Assembly (NCBI RefSeq): GCF_000403455.2
Contig: NZ_KE159792.1
Location: 167,346-231,345 of the forward strand
Direction: 5' to 3'
Length of the DNA: 64,000 nt
DNA from: Dorea sp. 5-2
GTDB lineage: Bacteria > Bacillota > Clostridia > Lachnospirales > Lachnospiraceae
Position 1 is the first letter of the stretch; each line of letters begins with the position of its first letter. The position numbers and the translations under genes were made by a program. Of the stretch, positions 35,976 to 43,851 are shown piece by piece. A model generated the notes under the pieces. It was not told where the DNA came from. It saw only the letters and a list, made by a program, of their open reading frames with translations, and did no database searches.

Positions 35976-36515
35976 CTAGTAATTCTCCGCCTTAATCTGG
36001 AAATAGGATTGCGGGTGCGCGCATACCGGGCATACTTCCGGCGCCTTTTTGCCGACTGCGATGTGTCCGCAGTTGGAGCACTGCCAGATACAATCTCCGT
36101 CTCTGGAGAATACAAGACCGTCTTCGATATTAGAAAGAAGCTTTCTGTATCTCTCTTCGTGCTCTTTCTCGATCTTGCCGACTTCCTCAAACAGAACGGC
36201 GATATCTTCAAAGCCTTCTTCCCTCGCCTCTTTGGCAAATGCGGCGTACATGTCTGTCCATTCATAATTCTCACCGTCTGCCGCGTCTTTCAGATTCTCG
36301 ATGGTGGACGGTACTGCGCCGCCGTGAAGCAGTTTGAACCAGATTTTAGCGTGCTCTTTCTCATTTGCGGCAGTCTCCTCGAAAATGTTGGCGATCTGTA
36401 CATAACCGTCTTTCTTTGCCTTTGATGCGTAGTAGGTATACTTATTCCTTGCCTGTGATTCTCCTGCGAATGCTACCTGCAGATTTGCTTCTGTCTTACT
36501 TCCTTTTAATTCCAT
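35976..36515 (-). CDS. rbr: Rubrerythrin
   Basis: The 179-residue protein has a ferritin-like diiron domain (AFAGESQARNKY, EETAANEKEHAKIWF, EVGKIEKEHEERY) supplying the Glu/His ligands. A C-terminal rubredoxin-like domain (CSNCGHI and CPVCAHP) binds one iron. Rubrerythrins reduce hydrogen peroxide in the cytoplasm of anaerobes with electrons passed through the rubredoxin centre. Length and domain order are typical. A good promoter with an overlapping PerR-like palindrome lies upstream, as expected for a peroxide-stress gene. Confidence 0.95.
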   Translation of the reverse strand: MELKGSKTEANLQVAFAGESQARNKYTYYASKAKKDGYVQIANIFEETAANEKEHAKIWFKLLHGGAVPSTIENLKDAADGENYEWTDMYAAFAKEAREEGFEDIAVLFEEVGKIEKEHEERYRKLLSNIEDGLVFSRDGDCIWQCSNCGHIAVGKKAPEVCPVCAHPQSYFQIKAENY

Positions 36516-36543
36516 GATATATTTCCTCCTAAATTCTATAAAG

Positions 36544-36558
36544 TAATAATGATTACTA
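36544..36558 (-). promoter_or_regulatory. PerR-like operator of the rubrerythrin gene
   Basis: TAATAATGATTACTA is a 7-1-7 inverted repeat with one mismatch, close to the PerR box TTATAATNATTATAA. It sits just downstream of the -10 sequence of the leftward promoter, where binding would block transcription. Confidence 0.6.
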
Positions 36559-36560
36559 TT

Positions 36561-36588
36561 ATTATAACATATATATTTTATATTGCAA
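36561..36588 (-). promoter_or_regulatory. Promoter of the rubrerythrin gene
   Basis: Read leftward, TTGCAA (36588-36583) and TATAAT (36566-36561) are separated by 16 bases. Confidence 0.6.
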
Positions 36589-36636
36589 GTGTTTTATTCC
36601 CTGCTCCCGAAAAGTTTTAAAAAAAGGTGCAAGGTT

Positions 36637-36665
36637 TTGTCATGTTCAATCGTATTCTATATAAA
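36637..36665 (+). promoter_or_regulatory. Promoter of the Gly-rich secreted protein gene
   Basis: TTGTCA (36637-36642) and TATAAA (36660-36665) are separated by 17 bases and lie about 45 bases before the start codon. Confidence 0.65.
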
Positions 36666-36708
36666 ATAAAGAATAAACAATAAACAATGTATGGAAGGAG
36701 ATAAATTC

Positions 36709-37332
36709 ATGAAAAAAATAATGGCGTTAGGAGCGGCAGGGGTCTTGTCGCTGGCAATGGGGACATCCGTATTTGCCGCGGATTCTTTGGGAAGATTTGC
36801 ATGTTCTATGATCGGTCATCATATGGGTTTTTTTAATGCGGCGGTTTATGAAGGAGATTACAGTGAAAATTATGCCTTAACAGGAGAAGTCCGGCAATCC
36901 GTTGAAAACTGTGTGATCGGGTATCCGGGCGGATGCGCCCTGGCAGACCAGGTTTGTCAGAACAGCGGAGTATGTGTACAGGGATGTCCCGGCGGATATG
37001 TGGATGCGAATGGGAATGGGATATGTGATAACTGCGAGGCAGTAGGATATCATGGCAGCTGCGACTATTTTGTAGATGCGGATGGAAATGGCGTATGTGA
37101 TAACTTGCATAACGGGAATTATTGTGGTAATGTAAATGGAAACGGCGGAGGCTATGGAGCCAGGAATGGAAGCAGCAGCGGAAGCTATGGAAACAGCAGT
37201 GGAAGCGGCAACGGCGGAAGTTCCGGAGTCAGCAATAGCGGCAGCAGTTCCGGAGGCGGTTATGGCAATGGTTATGGCGGCGGGAACGGAGGTCATCATG
37301 GCGGAGGCCATGGAAGAGGATGCCGCCGCTAG
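36709..37332 (+). CDS. Secreted Gly/Ser/Asn-rich protein with Ca-binding-like DxNGNGxCDN repeats
   Basis: AAGGAG precedes the ATG. The 207-residue protein has a signal peptide (cleaved probably after VFA, near residue 23). A Cys-containing region holds two similar loops, VDANGNGICDNC and VDADGNGVCDNL, of EF-hand/dockerin-like calcium-loop type, each following Cys and Gly residues. The C-terminal ~75 residues are low-complexity Gly, Ser, Asn and His, ending HHGGGHGRGCRR. A His/Gly tail can bind metal. It is not a dockerin in full. A terminator follows and an ECF sigma gene lies downstream. The role is unknown. Confidence 0.6.
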   Translation: MKKIMALGAAGVLSLAMGTSVFAADSLGRFACSMIGHHMGFFNAAVYEGDYSENYALTGEVRQSVENCVIGYPGGCALADQVCQNSGVCVQGCPGGYVDANGNGICDNCEAVGYHGSCDYFVDADGNGVCDNLHNGNYCGNVNGNGGGYGARNGSSSGSYGNSSGSGNGGSSGVSNSGSSSGGGYGNGYGGGNGGHHGGGHGRGCRR

Positions 37333-37396
37333 TGTATGATTTTGCCGCAAGGGATTTGGCGTATGTATTAGAACGGCAGAGCAGAAGAGGATGGAC

Positions 37397-37437
37397 AGGG
37401 ACTGTCGGAAAATGTTCATATTTTCCGGCAGTCCCTT
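37397..37437 (+). terminator. Strong hairpin after the Gly-rich protein gene
   Basis: A 17-base stem (37397-37413 with 37420-37436, one G-T pair) lies between the secreted protein gene and the sigma factor gene. The U-run is short, so it could terminate or attenuate. Confidence 0.6.
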
Positions 37438-37466
37438 AAGTGTGTTTGAGGGAAAGGGAATGTGAG

Positions 37467-37952
37467 ATGCGAAGCGAAGCAGAGATGAACCGCGCGGTAG
37501 ATGAATATGCGGATATGATCAAAAGGGTCTGCTTTTATCATCTGAAAAATCAGGCAGATACGGAAGATGTATTTCAGAATGTCTTCTTAAAATATATGTT
37601 ATATGAAGGGCGTTTCACGGATCAGGAGCATGAAAAGGCATGGCTGCTCCGTGTGGCGATCAATGCCTGTAAGGATTATCTGAAGAGTTTCTTCCGGCGG
37701 TCGGTTGTTTCCTTTGAGGCGCTTAGAGAGATGGAAGCCGAAGAGCAGGAGGATCACAGGGAGGTCCTGGCGGCGGTACTGTCTCTGCCGGTCAAGTACA
37801 AGGATGTGATCTATCTGCACTATTATGAGGGATACTCGGCGGCGGAGATCGGGAAGATCCTTGGAAAGAAGGAGAATACGGTCTATTCGTTGCTTTCACG
37901 AGGCAGGGGGATGCTCAAAGAGATGTTGGGAGGTGATGGGATTGATGAATAG
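37467..37952 (+). CDS. ECF-family RNA polymerase sigma factor
   Basis: The 161-residue protein has region 2 (a VDEYADMIKRVCF helix, DTEDVFQNVFLKYM and EKAWLLRVAINACKDYLKS) and region 4 (LPVKYKDVIYLHYYEGYSAAEIGKILGKKENTVYSLLSRGR with the helix-turn-helix). This is the extracytoplasmic-function sigma layout without region 3. ATG 37467 has AAAGGGA seven bases upstream. Its stop overlaps the start of the anti-sigma gene, as in typical sigma/anti-sigma pairs. It probably responds to an envelope signal. Confidence 0.92.
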   Translation: MRSEAEMNRAVDEYADMIKRVCFYHLKNQADTEDVFQNVFLKYMLYEGRFTDQEHEKAWLLRVAINACKDYLKSFFRRSVVSFEALREMEAEEQEDHREVLAAVLSLPVKYKDVIYLHYYEGYSAAEIGKILGKKENTVYSLLSRGRGMLKEMLGGDGIDE

Positions 37953-38745
37953 GATATACGATGCTTTTGAAAATATTAAGGCAGATGAACAGCAGAAAGA
38001 GAATACAAAGCAGTTTTTAAGAGAAAATCTGAACGGAAGCATAAGGAGTCGTTCCAGGGGAAGCGCCCGCCCGCATCAGCATATGGCGGCGAGGTATGCG
38101 GCGGCAGTCTGCGTGGTGTTGGTTCTGGCGATGGGGGGCGTTGGATTCTCCTTAGTGCGGACGCCGGTTTCTTATGTAAGTATAGATGTCAATCCGTCCA
38201 TTGAGCTGGGGCTGAACCGTTTCGACAGGGTGGTGTCTGTGGAGGCATATAATGCAGAAGGCGAGGCGATCTTAAGCGGCTTGCCTCTGAGATGGAAGAA
38301 ATATACGGAAGCGATCGAGGCGGTGATCGGCTGTGAGGAGATGGAAGGGTATCTCACAGATACGTCTGAACTTGTCTTTACGGTAGTGGCGGATTCGACG
38401 CGCGAAGTGAGGCTGACGGCGGGCGTGAAGGAGTGCACCAGTCATATGGAAGAGGGATGCTATAACGAACATGCCGATATCAATATGGCGCCGGAGGCAC
38501 ATGAGAGCGGGCTGTCCTGCGGAAAATATAATGCATATCTCAGGCTTTACCAGTATGACAATTCGATTACGATCGAGGAATGTAAAGAGATGAGCATGGC
38601 GCAGATACGGGAAAGGCTCAGGGAATATGAAGGAACCCTTGAGGATACCGGAGAGGGCAAGGACTGCGGGAGCGGTTACGGCGCCGGAGAGGGCTCGTCA
38701 TCAGGGCAAAGAGGGCATCATCACAGAGGCGGATCGCATGAATAA
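37945..38745 (+). CDS. Membrane anti-sigma factor with RsgI-like extracellular domain
   Basis: The ~266-residue protein begins with a short cytoplasmic region (MNRIYDAFENIKADEQQ), then one membrane segment (about residues 48-66, AAVCVVLVLAMGGVGFSL). An outer domain starting YVSIDVNPSIELGLNRFDRV matches the conserved extracellular module of RsgI-type anti-sigma factors. The C-terminus is Gly/Ser/His-rich. It would hold the ECF sigma factor at the membrane and release it on a signal. ATG 37945 is preferred, with GGAGG eleven bases before. ATG 37936 is an alternative only two bases from the same site. It overlaps the sigma gene by 8 bp. Confidence 0.82.
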   Translation: MNRIYDAFENIKADEQQKENTKQFLRENLNGSIRSRSRGSARPHQHMAARYAAAVCVVLVLAMGGVGFSLVRTPVSYVSIDVNPSIELGLNRFDRVVSVEAYNAEGEAILSGLPLRWKKYTEAIEAVIGCEEMEGYLTDTSELVFTVVADSTREVRLTAGVKECTSHMEEGCYNEHADINMAPEAHESGLSCGKYNAYLRLYQYDNSITIEECKEMSMAQIRERLREYEGTLEDTGEGKDCGSGYGAGEGSSSGQRGHHHRGGSHE

Positions 38746-40135
38746 AGTGACAAAAGATAATGCATTTTACAGGAATTTCTTTTCGATATATGTAGCGCTG
38801 GTGCTGCAGAATGTGGTGACGCTGAGCGTCAACCTCGCGGATAATATTATGCTGGGAGCATACGGTGAGACGGCGCTGGCAGGAGTGGCGGCGGTGAACC
38901 AGATCCAGTTCGTATATCAGCAATTGATCATGGCGCTGGGTGATGGTCTGGTGATTCTTGGGAGCCAGTACTGGGGGAGAGGCGAGACGGGCTCTCTTAA
39001 GAAGATCGCAGTGTCTGCGATGCATGCCGGGTTGGTGACAGGGACGGTGTTGTTCATTCTTGCCAGTGCGCTGCCCTGGAGGTTGGTCGGAGCATTTACG
39101 ACGGATGGGCATATCATAGGGGAAGGGGTGAAGTATCTCCATGTTATACGGTTTACGTATCCCTTTTTTGCCGTGACACAACTTCTTCTGGCGACGCTTC
39201 GGAGTACGGAGACGGTGAAGATCGCGTTTCGGCTGTCGGTGCTTACTTTTTGCGTGAACTGCGGGATTAATTATGTGTTGATCTTCGGGAATTTCGGTGC
39301 GCCGCGGTTAGGCGCCAAGGGAGCCGCGATCGGGACGCTGACGGCACGGGTGTTGGAGTGCGGTGTACTGATCGGTTACATATATCTCGGGACGAAAGAG
39401 AATTCCGAGAAATGTAAGAATGGAAAAAATGGGTTTGTAAAACTGAGGCTCAGCCTCAACGATTATCTGCAGTATGACCGGGTGTTGGGGAAGGACTATC
39501 TCCGGATCACGGCGCCTATGTTGCTGGTCCAGGGATTATGGGGACTCAATACCGCGCTTCAGACGGTGATACTCGGTCATATGACTGCGGCGGCGATCGC
39601 GGCAAACAGTGCGGCTTCGACGTTGTTCTTGATGGTGAAGTCAACTGCGGTGGGGGCGGCTTCGGCAGCGTCGGTTATCATCGGTAAGACTGTGGGAACG
39701 GGGGATCATGCGAGGGTGCGGGAGTATTCGGGCAGGCTTCAGAGGATATTTCTTGTAATCGGCGTGCTGTCAGGTATCTTCCTGTTCTTCCTTCGGATCC
39801 CGGTGTTGGGGCTGTATGACTTAAAGCCTGAGACGAAGGAGATGGCGAATGCATTTCTTATGATCTTAAGTGTTGTGTGTGTCGGGATGTCTTATCAGAT
39901 GCCGACCAATAACGGCATTATACGGGGCGGCGGCAATGCGCTGTATGTGGTGAAGATGGATCTGGTGAGTATCTGGCTGATCGTGCTGCCGTTATCATTT
40001 GTGATGGCGTTCGTGGTGAAGGCGTCTCCGATCGTGGTGGTATGCTGTCTGAATGCAGATCAGATCTTCAAGTGCATACCGGCATTTCTCATGTCTCATT
40101 ACGGGAACTGGATCCGGAAGCTGACGAGGGATTAA
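38738..40135 (+). CDS. MATE-family efflux transporter
   Basis: The 465-residue protein has about twelve hydrophobic segments and begins with the MATE-like LQNVVTLSVNLADNIMLGAYGE. A related segment repeats at the start of the second half (LLVQGLWGLNTALQTVILGHMT), as expected for the internal duplication of MATE transporters. It would export cationic or other small molecules using Na+ or H+ gradients. The ATG at 38738 overlaps the anti-sigma stop by 8 bp, so sigma, anti-sigma and transporter form one operon. Translation from farther upstream would run through the anti-sigma gene and is rejected. Confidence 0.88.
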   Translation: MNKVTKDNAFYRNFFSIYVALVLQNVVTLSVNLADNIMLGAYGETALAGVAAVNQIQFVYQQLIMALGDGLVILGSQYWGRGETGSLKKIAVSAMHAGLVTGTVLFILASALPWRLVGAFTTDGHIIGEGVKYLHVIRFTYPFFAVTQLLLATLRSTETVKIAFRLSVLTFCVNCGINYVLIFGNFGAPRLGAKGAAIGTLTARVLECGVLIGYIYLGTKENSEKCKNGKNGFVKLRLSLNDYLQYDRVLGKDYLRITAPMLLVQGLWGLNTALQTVILGHMTAAAIAANSAASTLFLMVKSTAVGAASAASVIIGKTVGTGDHARVREYSGRLQRIFLVIGVLSGIFLFFLRIPVLGLYDLKPETKEMANAFLMILSVVCVGMSYQMPTNNGIIRGGGNALYVVKMDLVSIWLIVLPLSFVMAFVVKASPIVVVCCLNADQIFKCIPAFLMSHYGNWIRKLTRD

Positions 40136-40496
40136 AGAGCTTTTTCGATGTTCTGATCGGCTTGAAGCGATCCTTGAAAAGAAGGACGGACTGTTATGAT
40201 CTGAACAGGGGATCATTCGTATAAGCCCACTGGCTTTATAAGGAAAAAACTCTCTTAGTTTTCCGCATCCATAAGGAAAAAGTGCGGTTGCGGGAAGCCC
40301 CCTTTTGACGGTACATTTATAGTATAAGAGGACCGGTCAAAAAGGATACAAGGAGCTGAGAGAGAAAGTATGAATGCTTCTAGCGGTTTGTGACGTAGAA
40401 AATGGTATAAGAAGCAAACCTTCCGAAATTCTGTTTTTGTAGACAGACTTGGAAGATTACAGAAAATATAGTATAATCAGTTACAGCAATCTATTT
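40136..40496. other. Intergenic region between MATE gene and IS110 transposase gene
   Basis: No gene was recognised in these 361 bases. They probably contain one end of the IS110 element. A promoter-like pair faces the 3' end of the transposase gene (TTGGAA at 40449-40454, TATAAT at 40472-40477, spacer 17 bases). Such a promoter could yield an antisense RNA or be an element-end promoter. Confidence 0.4.
40449..40477 (+). promoter_or_regulatory. Promoter-like sequence reading into the 3' end of the transposase gene
   Basis: TTGGAA and TATAAT with a 17-base spacer. It points rightward into the leftward transposase gene. IS110 elements form promoters at joined ends, so this may be part of an element end. 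Confidence 0.4.
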
Positions 40497-42077
40497 TCAA
40501 GCTGTAGCTGGCGCAGGTTGAGTGGAAGACTGACTTTTCGTCTGTGGGGACTTTGGAGGTCTCCCTCGCCTTTTTGCAGGTTTCTGTTCTGTGGGTGTTG
40601 CCGCGGTCTTGGATTTAGGTTGCTTTTTCTGTGGGCTTTTTTTCGGTTTGTCGGTTTTAGCTCCCTCCCCAGCCTGACTCGCCTGTGAACACTGCGTCTC
40701 AACCGTGCGGATTGTTTCCGGATCGACTCCATGCTCCCCAAGGAATTCGATGATGTTTGTAAGATTCAGCTCTTTTTGAGATTGTTTGCGTGTTACAACC
40801 TGTTCATAGTCAATAGGTGCAAAGTCTTTATCATCCCTTATCATGTGGTAGATTGCCACAAGCATTTTCCTTGCGATGGCAATGATGGCCTTTTTATGGC
40901 CCCGGCGTTTTTTGAGCGTCAAATATTTATAATAGAAATAGGGATGCTTTTTAGTGCTTTTGATGGCGGCGAGGGCACATTGCACCATGAGTGGCTTTAG
41001 ATAATGGCCGCCCTTTCCAATTTTGGTGGTTTTCTTCTTCCCCGCACTTGAATTATTTGCGGGGGAAAGCCCCGCCCAGGAAGCAAGGGAATCGCTGTTC
41101 CGCCATACGGACATGTCAGCCCCAATCTCGCCAAGGATATAGAGGGCAGACTCCTCGGATATCCCGATCATGGTGACCAGGTGGCGGATGACCTTGCTGT
41201 ATTTCAAACGGTAATAGGAAAGCTTCTCGTCAATCATGTCGATACATTTGTTCAGATCATCCATATGTGTTTGGATGACCTCAAGTTTGTCTCGCTGGGC
41301 ACCAATGAATTCATAACCATGGATGCTGTCAAGGATCTCTTCCGTGGAAGCCTTGACGCCGTGCCGCACAAAACTGAGGATTTTTTCATCGCTCACTTCA
41401 TCCGGGTCTGTATGGATCAGGTATGACATAATGTCGCTGGCCGATTTACCGAATGGGTCCGTAAAGACAGAGTCAAGGCGCACTTTCGAGATTGTCATGG
41501 AATTCTGGAACCGGTTTTTTTCAGAAGTCCGGATATATGTGAGTTTTAACCGGTAACGGCATAATTCACGCAGATCCCGGATGTCTGCCGGCGGGATAAA
41601 AGAAGCAACGACCAGATCCATGCGGAAGAGATTGGCGATGTGGATTGCGTCACGGAAATCCGTCTTTTTGCCCTTGGCCTGCTTCACATACTTTGGATGG
41701 GTTAGGATAGGCTTTAACCCATTGTGCTCCAGGATGTCGTAGACAGGGATCCAGTATTTCCCGGTTGATTCCATGCAGACATCCTGGACGCCATAGGAAG
41801 CGAACCATTCCGCCATCAGGCGGATGTCGCTGTTCGAAGCGGTGAACTGCCTGACATAAAAGACAGCGCTTAGGGATTCCCCGTCCGTGACACAGGCAGC
41901 CGCCATCAGGACAGATTTGTGCACATCGACAGCCCCGCAGACTGGGCGTTTGATGTCATTCGATGGTGATGTGATGACGCGCGTTCCATCATCAAGGGTT
42001 ACGTTCTTCAGGCCATCGGAGGTGTAACGCCCCTCATCACAGGCCCGGAGTTTTGAGTGTTTATTAGAAGATGCCAT
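40497..42077 (-). CDS. IS110-family transposase (DEDD recombinase) with AT-hook tail
   Basis: The 526-residue protein has the IS110 N-terminal DEDD domain (CGAVDVHKSVLMAA, VCMESTGKYWIPVYDIL, KQAKGKKTDFRDAIHIANL). The C-terminal transposase_20 region carries the Ser-containing stretch ESALYILGEIGADMSVW...LASWAGLSPANNSSAGKKK. The last ~75 residues are unusual: Lys/Pro/Gln-rich with KRRGRPPKSP, a canonical AT-hook. IS110 recombinases use a bridge RNA encoded in the element to choose the target. ATG 42077 has GGAGG eight bases upstream. An ATG at 42092 overlaps that site. Confidence 0.9.
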   Translation of the reverse strand: MASSNKHSKLRACDEGRYTSDGLKNVTLDDGTRVITSPSNDIKRPVCGAVDVHKSVLMAAACVTDGESLSAVFYVRQFTASNSDIRLMAEWFASYGVQDVCMESTGKYWIPVYDILEHNGLKPILTHPKYVKQAKGKKTDFRDAIHIANLFRMDLVVASFIPPADIRDLRELCRYRLKLTYIRTSEKNRFQNSMTISKVRLDSVFTDPFGKSASDIMSYLIHTDPDEVSDEKILSFVRHGVKASTEEILDSIHGYEFIGAQRDKLEVIQTHMDDLNKCIDMIDEKLSYYRLKYSKVIRHLVTMIGISEESALYILGEIGADMSVWRNSDSLASWAGLSPANNSSAGKKKTTKIGKGGHYLKPLMVQCALAAIKSTKKHPYFYYKYLTLKKRRGHKKAIIAIARKMLVAIYHMIRDDKDFAPIDYEQVVTRKQSQKELNLTNIIEFLGEHGVDPETIRTVETQCSQASQAGEGAKTDKPKKSPQKKQPKSKTAATPTEQKPAKRRGRPPKSPQTKSQSSTQPAPATA

Positions 42078-42441
42078 AATACAAACCTCCATTCATGTTT
42101 GGGAGCAGAGCTGAAGGTGGTAACGGCATTGACTGCCATCCCTGCGGGAAACCATGCATATACACTGGTTATATTCATAAGTATCCGGGCTTGAAAGCGC
42201 CAATCGTTTGTGCAAAAGGGAAGGCTGCAACTTATAAAGATTCGGCTTCTGGGACTCCAGACGTTATGACGTGCTCTGTAGTATACCGATACCAGAACCA
42301 GTATAAAACAATAAAAGGAGAAACAGAAGCCCTCAAAAAGAATATATTTGCGTGACCGACATTCATCATCGTTTGTGCCGGGGCGCATACCAAAGAAAAA
42401 CAAGAAGAAAAGCCGGGACGCGCCCCTGCATAATCACAAAG
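42078..42441 (-). other. Non-coding IS110 flank, candidate bridge RNA region
   Basis: About 360 bases lie between the transposase start and the MFS gene. In IS110 elements the longer non-coding end, upstream of the transposase gene, encodes the bridge RNA, so this is the expected place. I could not identify the target- and donor-binding loops or the element end by eye. GGGGCGC near 42378 with GCGCCCC near 42420 may form a large hairpin near the MFS start. Confidence 0.35.
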
Positions 42442-43737
42442 ATGAAAGAAAAATTAACGATTAGAGAAAGTTTTAACCTGGGCAGGGGTTGGCACCTGAT
42501 GATTTTCGCGATCCTTGCCATGTTAGTGACGAATGCGGGCGTCAATGACGGGCTCAATATTGCCCTGCCGGCGATCGCAGAGGGGTCTGGACTGGATTAC
42601 GAGCTCTGTCTGAGTATGGGAACGGTGGCTGGGTTCGTAGGCGTGGCGATGATGCTTGTGATCGCAAAGTTCCGCGATCGGTTTGGCGGAAGGAAGTTAA
42701 GCGCGGCGCTGTTCATTATCTTCGGGCTTACCTTCTATTTCCTGTTTCTTCGTGCGACGAATATCGTGATGTACGCGCTGGCGCAATGTATCATGGTAAG
42801 CTGCGGGCAGGGATGTTTCTATCTGTGCACCGGTCCGATGCAGTCTGACTGGTTTCCGAAAAAGCGCGGAGTGGTAAATGGGATCAGTACGATCGGTGCG
42901 AATATAGGAACGGCGGTACTGGCTCCGCTGATGACATTCTTGCTTACGGTGGCAGACTACAGGACGAGCCTTGCGGCGTTCGCGGCGGCGGCGATCCTGC
43001 TGGCGGTCTATGAGTATGTGACGCTGCGGGACAACCCGATCGAGGCGGGGATGTACCCGGATAATGTGTCGAAGGAAGTATATGAGGCGGAATATAAGAA
43101 TCTCTCGGAGCATGACGGATATGTCAGCGACTGGACGATCCCTAAGATGTTAAGGTGTAAGGAAGTATGGCTTGCGTCTGTCGTGCCGGGATTTATCACG
43201 TTGGGGCTTCTGGGCATTATTACACAGTTTGTCCCGAGGAATACGTCGCTTGGACTGTCGGACGGTGTTGCCATCTCGGCGATGACGGTGGCGGGGCTTG
43301 TAGGGATCGTGGGAAGTTATGCCATTGGTTTTATTGACACGAAGCTTGGGACGAAGAAGGCATGTATGATCTATTGCGGCATCTTTGCAGTTGGGATTCT
43401 GTTCAATCTGCTGGCAGAGGTCTGGCTTCCGTTCGTATATGTGTCCATCTTCATCGTAGGGTTCTCTCTTGGCGGAAGCACGAATATGTCGCTGTCATTT
43501 CCGGCGTCTATCTTCGGTGTGCTAGATTATCCGAAGGTGAACGGTGTGATCTTCCCGATCAATTATTGTATCGGGTGTCTGAATTTTGTAGTAAATGCGG
43601 TTGTTATGAAGGTGACCGGAAGCCTGACGGGCGCATATGTGGTGTATCTTGTACTGTTTCTACTGAATATTCTGATCGTTGCGAAGACAGAGGAAGGAAA
43701 GTGGGATAAGCTTAAGCATCCGGAGCTGATGAAGTAG
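42442..43737 (+). CDS. MFS transporter
   Basis: The 431-residue protein has twelve hydrophobic segments and the MFS loop-2/3-type motif (FRDRFGGRKLSA) after the second segment. No substrate signature is visible. It is similar in style to oxalate/formate-type antiporters but cannot be assigned. The ATG at 42442 lacks a good ribosome binding site, and the sequence before it belongs to the IS110 flank. The insertion may have replaced the native promoter and leader. An upstream in-frame ATG at 42352 would add 30 basic residues unlike an MFS N-terminus. Confidence 0.82.
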   Translation: MKEKLTIRESFNLGRGWHLMIFAILAMLVTNAGVNDGLNIALPAIAEGSGLDYELCLSMGTVAGFVGVAMMLVIAKFRDRFGGRKLSAALFIIFGLTFYFLFLRATNIVMYALAQCIMVSCGQGCFYLCTGPMQSDWFPKKRGVVNGISTIGANIGTAVLAPLMTFLLTVADYRTSLAAFAAAAILLAVYEYVTLRDNPIEAGMYPDNVSKEVYEAEYKNLSEHDGYVSDWTIPKMLRCKEVWLASVVPGFITLGLLGIITQFVPRNTSLGLSDGVAISAMTVAGLVGIVGSYAIGFIDTKLGTKKACMIYCGIFAVGILFNLLAEVWLPFVYVSIFIVGFSLGGSTNMSLSFPASIFGVLDYPKVNGVIFPINYCIGCLNFVVNAVVMKVTGSLTGAYVVYLVLFLLNILIVAKTEEGKWDKLKHPELMK

Positions 43738-43801
43738 GCGGATAGAAAGTTCGGATAGCATATGGATAAAAAGTATAGAAATAAATGAAAAGAAGAGAAT
43801 G

Positions 43802-43850
43802 AAAAGAAGGGGCTGCCAGAGAATGGGATTTTCTGGAAGCCTCTTCTTTT
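43802..43850. terminator. Bidirectional terminator between convergent genes
   Basis: AAAAGAAGGGGCTGCCAGA (43802-43820) pairs with TCTGGAAGCCTCTTCTTTT (43832-43850). A-rich and T-rich flanks allow use in both directions. Confidence 0.88.
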
Positions 43851-43851
43851 G

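Noticed and set aside
36877..37419. Open frame antisense to the Gly-rich protein gene
   Set aside because: Low-complexity mirror of the Gly codons; no ribosome binding site.
38627..38737. N-terminal extension of the MATE transporter
   Set aside because: It overlaps the anti-sigma C-terminus out of frame and is unlike any MATE N-terminus.
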